Positions 1 through 5,284 of a DNA stretch of 20,309 nucleotides are shown here, piece by piece. Position 1 is the first letter of the stretch. Each line of letters begins with the position of its first letter. Both the position numbers and the translations under genes were made by a program. Where the stretch lies: positions 1 to 20,309 of the forward strand of contig DATJMJ010000052.1 of assembly GCA_035508795.1 (NCBI GenBank). Direction: 5' to 3'. This stretch comes from DATJMJ01 sp035508795. Lineage in GTDB: Bacteria; Actinomycetota; Acidimicrobiia; Acidimicrobiales; Palsa-688. Under the pieces are notes generated by a model. It saw nothing but the letters and a program-made list of their open reading frames with translations, ran no database searches and was not told where the DNA came from.

Positions 1-172
1 CTTCGGCGCTCGCACCGAAGCGGAGGAAGATCATGTGGCCCCAAAGGCCGCGCACGAGGACCCGGCGGGTGAGGAGGCCCTCGCGGTAAAAGGGGCGGGA
101 GAAGGCCATGACCGAGGCCTTGGCGATGACGGTCTTGTCGAGGTCGAAAAAGGCCGCCTCGGGGTTGCCCAC
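1..172 (-). CDS. HAD-IB family hydrolase (SerB-like), N-terminal part
   Basis: This is the first ~57 codons of a leftward gene that continues beyond the window. The translation contains AAFFDLDKTVIAKAS, which is HAD motif I (DxDxT) with the two aspartates that form the phospho-acyl intermediate and position Mg2+. The next segment, SRPFYREGLLTRR, is typical of the actinobacterial HAD-IB subfamily related to phosphoserine phosphatase. The GTG at 170-172 is the only common start codon just upstream of motif I in frame; no strong ribosome binding site precedes it (GAAGAA only), so the start is provisional. The substrate cannot be deduced; members act on small phosphomonoesters, and some are fused to acyltransferase domains that would lie outside the window. 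It is divergent from phoU, with about 150 bases between them. Confidence 0.85.
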   Translation of the reverse strand, partial: MGNPEAAFFDLDKTVIAKASVMAFSRPFYREGLLTRRVLVRGLWGHMIFLRFGASAE

Positions 173-320
173 TTCTTCACAGTCTGCCAGAAGACTTTCG
201 CGTGACCCGGCCCGGTAGCAGCGGGGCACTTGGGCCTGCCTGCCGCCTGCCGCCTGCGGTCAGTTCGGCCGGGCGCGCCCGGGCGCTTGAGCGAGGGCCG
301 GCAGTAGCATCCGTACCGGG

Positions 321-965
321 ATGGCCGACGCTCCGACGCCGCTCGCTGATATCGAGCAGATCGACACGAAGATGTTCCAGCTGTTTGCTCTCGTCGTCGA
401 GGCGCTGGCGGCTGCGACCGACGCCCTCTTGTCCGACGACAAGGCGGTCGGCCCGCTGCTGTCGCGGCGCGACGCGCTCGTGGACGACGTGTACGACGAC
501 GTCGAGCGGCTGATCAACCGCGCCGTGGCCCACGCCAAGCCCGACTACAAGGAGCTCCGCCTGCTGCTTGCAGCTCTGCGGGTCGTGCCCGAGCTCGAAC
601 GCAGCCACGAGCTCGCCGCCCACATCGCGAGGCGGGCCGCCTACGGTCTTGGGAGCGAGCTGAGCCCGAGGGCCAGAGGGCTGATAGACCGCATGGGCAA
701 GATCGGCACGACGATGTGGCGCACGGCGGCGGACTGCTGGTACGACAAAGAGGCTCGCTCGCTCGAAGAGCTGATGGAGCAAGACGAGGAGATGGACGAG
801 CTGCAGACCATCCTCGTGAGCGAGGTGGCCTCGTCGGGCGCGCCCACCTCGGTGGCGATGGAGATGGCGTTGGTAGCCCGTTTTTACGAGCGCCTGGGCG
901 ACCACTCTGTCAATGTCGCCCGCATGGTCAGCGCGCTCCACGACGGGCTCGGGCGCGACCACTGA
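321..965 (+). CDS. phoU: PhoU-family phosphate signalling protein
   Basis: A 214-residue protein, the usual PhoU length (about 210-240). It shows the two-fold repeat of three-helix bundles: the first repeat carries ELERSHELAAHIARR (about residues 93-107) and the second ALVARFYERLGDHSVNVAR (about 183-201), both versions of the E/DxxxRxxDxxxxIA metal-binding signature. In known systems PhoU is cytoplasmic and links the PstSCAB phosphate transporter to the PhoR kinase, damping the phosphate-starvation response. Here no pst or phoR gene is adjacent, so the gene is an orphan copy or part of a split regulon. ATG at 321 is supported by the start of similarity. There is no good Shine-Dalgarno; a TAnnnT hexamer (TAGCAT, 305-310) lies about 10 bases upstream of the ATG, compatible with a very short leader. 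The first repeat motif lacks the usual aspartate (SHE rather than GDL), so metal binding there may be altered. Confidence 0.9.
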   Translation: MADAPTPLADIEQIDTKMFQLFALVVEALAAATDALLSDDKAVGPLLSRRDALVDDVYDDVERLINRAVAHAKPDYKELRLLLAALRVVPELERSHELAAHIARRAAYGLGSELSPRARGLIDRMGKIGTTMWRTAADCWYDKEARSLEELMEQDEEMDELQTILVSEVASSGAPTSVAMEMALVARFYERLGDHSVNVARMVSALHDGLGRDH

Positions 966-1032
966 GCGGGCAGGGCGAAGGTCGGCCGTTTTTAGGGGTA
1001 AAGAACGCCTGAGCTGGTACCGTAGCTGGGTC

Positions 1033-1070
1033 TAGGCCTCGAAGGGGCCTACCGTCACCATCAGAAGGGA
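1033..1070 (+). promoter_or_regulatory. Leader hairpin and ribosome binding site of the STAS gene
   Basis: A perfect 6-bp inverted repeat (TAGGCC at 1033-1038, GGCCTA at 1046-1051, 7-base loop) lies in the 5' leader. It is followed by a good Shine-Dalgarno AGAAGGGA (1063-1070), nine bases before the ATG at 1080. The hairpin could be a terminator remnant, a protein site or chance; only the ribosome binding site is well supported. Confidence 0.35.
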
Positions 1071-1079
1071 TGTAGATCG

Positions 1080-1418
1080 ATGGAACTCGGTCTCGAGGTA
1101 GACGACAGCCGGCGGCCGCACACCGTCCTGGCGGTCAAGGGCGAAGTCGACGTCTACACTGCGCCTCGCCTCCGGGAGAAGCTCGTCGAGTTGGTGAGCC
1201 AGGGCAAGCACCAGATCGTCGTCGACCTCGAGGGAGTCGATTTCCTCGACTCGACGGGCCTCGGTGTGCTCGTGGGGGGCCTCAAGCGCCTGAGGAGCCA
1301 CGACGGGGACCTGACCCTCGTCTGCACCCACCAGAGGATCCTGAAGGTCTTCGAGATCACGGGGCTGACGAAGGTCTTTTCGATCTACGGGTCGGTAGAG
1401 CAGGCCGTCGCCCAATAG
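1080..1418 (+). CDS. STAS-domain anti-sigma factor antagonist (RsbV/SpoIIAA-like)
   Basis: A 112-residue single STAS domain. The diagnostic stretch VDFLDSTGLGVLVGGLKRL places the phosphorylatable serine at Ser58, which in RsbV/SpoIIAA proteins is phosphorylated by the partner HATPase kinase. Unphosphorylated antagonist binds the kinase and frees a sigma factor. Length and the beta-alpha layout (LAVKGEVDVYTAPRL at the N-terminus) match the family fully. The start is supported by a strong ribosome binding site (1063-1070). The next gene, 17 bases downstream on the same strand, is the expected anti-sigma kinase, so the two form a partner-switching pair. No group-3 (SigB/SigF) sigma gene follows, which is where one is often found, so the target sigma is not defined by context. 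Confidence 0.92.
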   Translation: MELGLEVDDSRRPHTVLAVKGEVDVYTAPRLREKLVELVSQGKHQIVVDLEGVDFLDSTGLGVLVGGLKRLRSHDGDLTLVCTHQRILKVFEITGLTKVFSIYGSVEQAVAQ

Positions 1419-1435
1419 ACCACCGTCGACGTCCG

Positions 1436-1969
1436 ATGCAGCGCTCCCTCGTGCTGGAGCTCGACGTACCCTCCAGCCCCGAGTACATCGCAATAGTCAG
1501 GCTCGTGGTCGCCTCGGTGGCGTCCGCCCGCCGTGAGCTCGCCGACGAGCGCGTCGACGACCTCAAGCTGGCAGTTTCGGAGGCGTGCACCAACGCGATC
1601 GAGGCCAACAGGGCGGTGCGGCCCGGCGCCCCCGTCCACATCGAAATCTGGGAGGCGCCCGACCGCCTCGACGTCAACATCGAGGACTCCGGGCCGGGCT
1701 TCGACCCCGACAAGCTTGACGCCCCCCCGCCTGTGACGGACCCCGACCGGCTCAATTTCGAGAGGGGGCTCGGCATCCCGCTGATACGCACTCTCGTCGA
1801 CAGTGCCGTCTTCGTCCGGAGGGAAACCGGGACCTCGGTACGGATGACCGTGTTCGGCGGGCCTCAGGACGGCGACGACACGGGGGCGATATCCATGGAC
1901 GTGAGCCGCCTGCCGGAGGTGCCGGGCAGCCCGTCCGCCGCTCCCTCGGCGCCCGCCCCGAGCCCCTGA
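1436..1969 (+). CDS. Anti-sigma factor serine/threonine kinase (RsbW-like HATPase)
   Basis: A 177-residue GHKL ATPase of the HATPase_c_2/RsbW class. The N-box is KLAVSEACTNAIEAN (about residues 46-60), the G1 box is EDSGPGFDP (about 82-90) and the G2-like segment is ERGLGIPLIRTLVDS (about 108-122). These proteins bind and inhibit a sigma factor and phosphorylate the STAS antagonist. Residues after about 145 are a Pro/Ala/Ser-rich tail (PGSPSAAPSAPAPSP) beyond the usual domain, probably unstructured. The gene starts 17 bases after the STAS stop with no clear Shine-Dalgarno, so translation may be coupled. Its sigma partner is unknown; the sigma factor at 18192-19145 is of the RpoD-like group and is not an obvious client. 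Confidence 0.9.
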   Translation: MQRSLVLELDVPSSPEYIAIVRLVVASVASARRELADERVDDLKLAVSEACTNAIEANRAVRPGAPVHIEIWEAPDRLDVNIEDSGPGFDPDKLDAPPPVTDPDRLNFERGLGIPLIRTLVDSAVFVRRETGTSVRMTVFGGPQDGDDTGAISMDVSRLPEVPGSPSAAPSAPAPSP

Positions 1970-2089
1970 AGGCGGGTTTGTGCTGGTAGCGGCGTTGTGG
2001 CCGGTGCGCCGGGGGGTGCCCGGTGAAGGTCCCCGCCCATCCCCGAAGCGCGCAAAACGGGTAAAGCCCGCTTGTCGCGACGGTAAAAC

Positions 2090-2123
2090 TTGACTTTTTA
2101 GTCCCCTAAAATTAGGGTTTTAG
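2090..2123 (+). promoter_or_regulatory. Promoter with overlapping palindromic operator for the DtxR-family gene
   Basis: A sigma-70 type promoter is visible: TTGACT (2090-2095), a 17-base spacer, then TAGGGT (2113-2118), which fits TAnnnT. A perfect palindrome, CCCTAA-AA-TTAGGG (2104-2117), overlaps the -10 element. The hexamer TTTTAG occurs at 2096-2101 and 2118-2123, with its complement CTAAAA at 2106-2111 between them. The predicted transcript would begin around 2125, only 4-10 bases before the possible start codons (TTG 2129, ATG 2135), so the mRNA may be leaderless or nearly so. The position suggests autoregulation by the downstream regulator; that is inference. Confidence 0.6.
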
Positions 2124-2134
2124 CCCGGTTGAAT

Positions 2135-2839
2135 ATGGACAAGGAGCTCACCCGGTCCCAGCGCCGTGCCCTGAGAGAGATCTGGAGGCGCGCAAGCGAA
2201 GCGGGTGAGTGGGCTCGGACAGGCGATGTCGCGGCGGCCCTCGAGGTTTCCCCCGCCACCGCGACGGTGACTGTGAAGCGCCTCGTCCAGGAGGGCCTCG
2301 TGAGCCACGCCCCCTACAAGGGTGTCTCGCTCACACCCGCCGGGCGCCGGGTCGCCGTCGCAGTCGTGCGGCGCCACCGGATCGTCGAGCGGTTCCTCGC
2401 CGACGAACTTGGCTACAGCTGGTCCGAGGCGGACCGGTTGGCGCCCCAGTTCGAGCACGACCTCCCACAGGAAGTGGAAGACCGCCTTTTCGAGGCTTTG
2501 GGGCGCCCGACCGCCTGCCCGCACGGTTTCCCGATCCCGGGCGCCGGCTCCGACGGTGTGCCTCAGTTGTCGGAGCTCTACGACCTCGAGCCCGGGCAAC
2601 GAGCTGTTGTGGCGTTGTCCAGCTCGGTAAGCCCGGCTATGGTTGCCTTCCTCGGCGACATGGGGCTCGTCCCCGGGGCCGAGGTCGAGGTTGTCGACAA
2701 GGGGCCTTTCGGCGGCCCACTGGTAGTGCGGGTCGCAGGGGCCGAAAGGACTTTGGGCGAAAGGGTCGGGCGGCAGGTCCGTGTCCGTACGCTCGCTCCT
2801 GCTCTCGGGGGGTCGGGTGATGCTGCTGCAACGTCGTAA
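2135..2839 (+). CDS. DtxR/MntR-family metal-dependent transcriptional regulator
   Basis: About 234 residues in the full DtxR layout. A winged helix-turn-helix covers residues 10-70 (GDVAAALEVSPATATVTVKRLVQ), a metal-binding/dimerisation domain covers about 75-140 (RRHRIVERFLADEL, then FEHDLPQEVEDRL, then HGFPIPGAG), and an SH3-like FeoA domain covers about 150-222. The family represses iron- or manganese-uptake genes when metal is bound. By hand alignment to C. diphtheriae DtxR, His79, Glu83, Glu105 and His106 are kept (here His81, Glu85, Glu107, His108), but Met10 becomes Arg, Cys102 becomes Pro104 and His98 becomes Asp100, so metal binding is probably atypical. ATG 2135 is preferred; TTG 2129 is an in-frame alternative. 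No Shine-Dalgarno is seen. Downstream hppA is 45 bases away on the same strand but has its own strong ribosome binding site. Confidence 0.9.
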   Translation: MDKELTRSQRRALREIWRRASEAGEWARTGDVAAALEVSPATATVTVKRLVQEGLVSHAPYKGVSLTPAGRRVAVAVVRRHRIVERFLADELGYSWSEADRLAPQFEHDLPQEVEDRLFEALGRPTACPHGFPIPGAGSDGVPQLSELYDLEPGQRAVVALSSSVSPAMVAFLGDMGLVPGAEVEVVDKGPFGGPLVVRVAGAERTLGERVGRQVRVRTLAPALGGSGDAAATS

Positions 2840-2843
2840 GCTG

Positions 2844-2861
2844 CCTCGGCGGACGCCGAGG
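2844..2861 (+). terminator. GC-rich hairpin between the regulator gene and hppA
   Basis: Perfect 7-bp stem CCTCGGC (2844-2850) / GCCGAGG (2855-2861) with loop GGAC, starting five bases after the regulator stop codon. No U-tract follows, so it could be a weak or I-shaped terminator, or an mRNA-processing or stability element ahead of the hppA ribosome binding site at 2872-2877. Confidence 0.35.
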
Positions 2862-2884
2862 GGGCACCAACAAGGAGAACTCTG

Positions 2885-5284
2885 ATGAGTCATTACGTCG
2901 CCGCCGCTTCTGGCGGGTACCAGGCGTTCCACTTGAGGGGTGAGGAATGGGCCTGGCTCATTTTTGCCCTCGCGTGCTCGCTCGTATCGATAGCGACCGC
3001 TCTTTTGCTGATGCGCAATGTCCTTGCCGCCGATGAGGGCACGCCCGCCATGCGGGAAATTGCCCACGCGATCCAAGAAGGCGCCCTGGCCTATCTCCGG
3101 CGCCAGTACAGGACGATCGGTCTCATCGTTGTGCCCGTGGCGGTGCTGGTCTTTATCACCGCGACCAAGGTCGTCAACACTGCGACGGGCCACGTGGTCC
3201 TCAGCTTCGTGCCGTCGGGCCTTTTCAGGATGCTCGCTTTCCTCGTCGGCGCTACCCTTTCCGGACTGGCCGGCTTTATAGGTATGAGCACGGCGGTGAG
3301 GGGCAACGTGCGCACGGCGGCAGGCGCCCGCAACGGCTCCTTGCCTGCGGCATTGCGGGTGGCGATCCGCACGGGAGGCGTCACCGGGCTCTTCGTCGTC
3401 GGCTTCGGCCTCCTCGGGGCGACCGTGATCGTCATGCTCGCGCAGCACACCGCGACCGCCATCCTCGTCGGTTTCGGTTTCGGCGGTTCGTTGCTTGCTC
3501 TTTTCATGCGTGTCGGCGGCGGGATCTACACCAAAGCGGCCGACGTCGGCGGGGACCTCGTCGGCAAGGTTGAAGCCGGTATCCCCGAAGACGACCCTCG
3601 CAACGCGGCCACGATCGCAGACAACGTGGGGGACAACGTCGGCGACTGCGCAGGCATGGCGGCCGACCTTTTTGAGTCCTACGGCGTGATCATCGTGGCG
3701 AGCCTTATACTCGGCAACTTCGGTTTCGCCAGTATCCATAAGGCCGCCGCGCTCGGCATCACGTTCCCGCTCATCGTCATGGGCATCGGGGTCCTGGCGT
3801 CCATCGTCGGTATCTTCCAGATCCGGGCGACATCGCACGACCGCACGGCGATGGCCCCCATCAACCGGGGCTTCCTGATCGCAGCTGCGCTCACCCTTGT
3901 CGCCAGTTTTTTCGTCGCCCTCTTGTACGTGCACGACCTGAAGGTGTGGGGGGCGGTCCTTGCCGGCGTCATCCTCGGCCAGGTGATATCGCGGATAACG
4001 GAGTTTTATACGTCCACGGAGGCCTCTCCGGTCGGTGAGATCGCCGAGTCGACGCGCACCGGCCCTGCCACTGCGATCCTCGCCGGGGTGGGCGTTGGCC
4101 TCGAGTCTTCGGTGGCCGCCATCCTGGCGATCATCGTCGCGATCGCGGTCGCCGTCGGGCTGGGTAACGGCAACATCCAGTTCTCGCTCTACCTCGTGTC
4201 GCTGATCGGCATCGGGCTGCTCTCGACTACCGGCATCGTCGTTTCGCAGGACACCTACGGGCCGGTTTCCGACAATGCCGCCGGGATAGCCGAGATGAGC
4301 GGCGAGTTCGAAGGCGAGGCGGAGCGGATCATGGTCTCCCTCGACGCCGTGGGGAACACGACAAAGGCGATAACCAAGGGCGTGGCCATCGGCTCGGCGG
4401 TGATCGCCGCCGTGGCGTTGTTCGCGGCGTTCATCCAGACGATCGGCGAGCAGCTGGGTTTGAGCACAGCGGGCAACAGCCTCTACGAAAGCTTCAAGAC
4501 GGGGATCAACATTGCAGAGCCGAAGATTTTCCTCGGCCTTCTCATCGGCGGGTCGATAGCGTTCCTCGCATCGTCGTTCCTGATCCGCGCGGTCGGGCGC
4601 TCGGCGGGGACGGTCGTCGAGGAGGTGCGCAACCAGTTCCGTGAGCACCCCGGGATCATGGACGGCACCGAGCGGCCCGAGTACGGCCGTGTCGTCGACA
4701 TCTGCACGCAGGCATCGCTGCGCGAACTGGCCACGCCCGCCCTCGTGGCCGTCCTCGCCCCGGTGTTCGTCGGCTTTGCGCTCGGGTACCTGGCGCTCGG
4801 CGCGTTCCTCGCCGCCGCCATCCTCACGGCCCAATTGATGGCAGTCTTCCTGTCCAATACCGGTGGCGCCTGGGACAACGCCAAGAAGTTCATCGAAGAG
4901 GGCCACTATGGGGGCAAGGGTTCCGAGTCGCACAAAGCCGCCGTCATCGGCGACACCGTCGGGGACCCCTTCAAGGACACGGCGGGCCCGGCCCTCAACC
5001 CCCTCATGAAGGTTATGAACCTCGTGAGCCTGTTGATCCTGCCGACCGTGATCACGACCCAAAACGACAACGTGGAGCGTTACGTGATAGCGAGCATCGC
5101 CTTCTTGATCATCGCCGCCGGCGTCGTGTTCTCCAAGCGGCGCGTGCAAGGACTGTCGCCCTCCGACCGGGGATCGGCACCTCTCGGCCCGACCGTCACA
5201 AACGAGCAGGGCGTCCCCGGCGACGGGGGGCCGGCAGCCCCCGGCGCAGTGCCCGGGACGCCGGGCGCCGTGGTAAAGAGCTAG
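2885..5284 (+). CDS. hppA: Membrane-bound proton-translocating pyrophosphatase
   Basis: A 799-residue polytopic membrane protein that hydrolyses cytoplasmic pyrophosphate and pumps protons outward. The first membrane helix is EWAWLIFALACSLVSIATALLL, and about 15-16 helices follow. The catalytic signature DVGGDLVGKVEAGIPEDDPR begins at residue 220 and continues into the Asp-rich NVGDNVGDCAGMAADLFE. The C-terminal substrate loop includes GDTVGDPFKDTAGPALNP. The motif GNTTKA puts lysine at residue 494, the position that distinguishes K+-independent enzymes (Lys) from K+-dependent ones (Ala), so this is predicted to be K+-independent. The start is fixed by AAGGAG at 2872-2877. A hydrophilic Gly/Pro/Ala-rich tail of about 50 residues follows the last helix. 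The stop codon abuts the topA ATG with no gap. Confidence 0.97.
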   Translation: MSHYVAAASGGYQAFHLRGEEWAWLIFALACSLVSIATALLLMRNVLAADEGTPAMREIAHAIQEGALAYLRRQYRTIGLIVVPVAVLVFITATKVVNTATGHVVLSFVPSGLFRMLAFLVGATLSGLAGFIGMSTAVRGNVRTAAGARNGSLPAALRVAIRTGGVTGLFVVGFGLLGATVIVMLAQHTATAILVGFGFGGSLLALFMRVGGGIYTKAADVGGDLVGKVEAGIPEDDPRNAATIADNVGDNVGDCAGMAADLFESYGVIIVASLILGNFGFASIHKAAALGITFPLIVMGIGVLASIVGIFQIRATSHDRTAMAPINRGFLIAAALTLVASFFVALLYVHDLKVWGAVLAGVILGQVISRITEFYTSTEASPVGEIAESTRTGPATAILAGVGVGLESSVAAILAIIVAIAVAVGLGNGNIQFSLYLVSLIGIGLLSTTGIVVSQDTYGPVSDNAAGIAEMSGEFEGEAERIMVSLDAVGNTTKAITKGVAIGSAVIAAVALFAAFIQTIGEQLGLSTAGNSLYESFKTGINIAEPKIFLGLLIGGSIAFLASSFLIRAVGRSAGTVVEEVRNQFREHPGIMDGTERPEYGRVVDICTQASLRELATPALVAVLAPVFVGFALGYLALGAFLAAAILTAQLMAVFLSNTGGAWDNAKKFIEEGHYGGKGSESHKAAVIGDTVGDPFKDTAGPALNPLMKVMNLVSLLILPTVITTQNDNVERYVIASIAFLIIAAGVVFSKRRVQGLSPSDRGSAPLGPTVTNEQGVPGDGGPAAPGAVPGTPGAVVKS

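Noticed and set aside
996..1000. GGGTA as -10 of a SigB/SigF-type promoter before the STAS gene
   Set aside because: The only GTTT nearby (989-992) is four bases away, far too close to be the -35 element.
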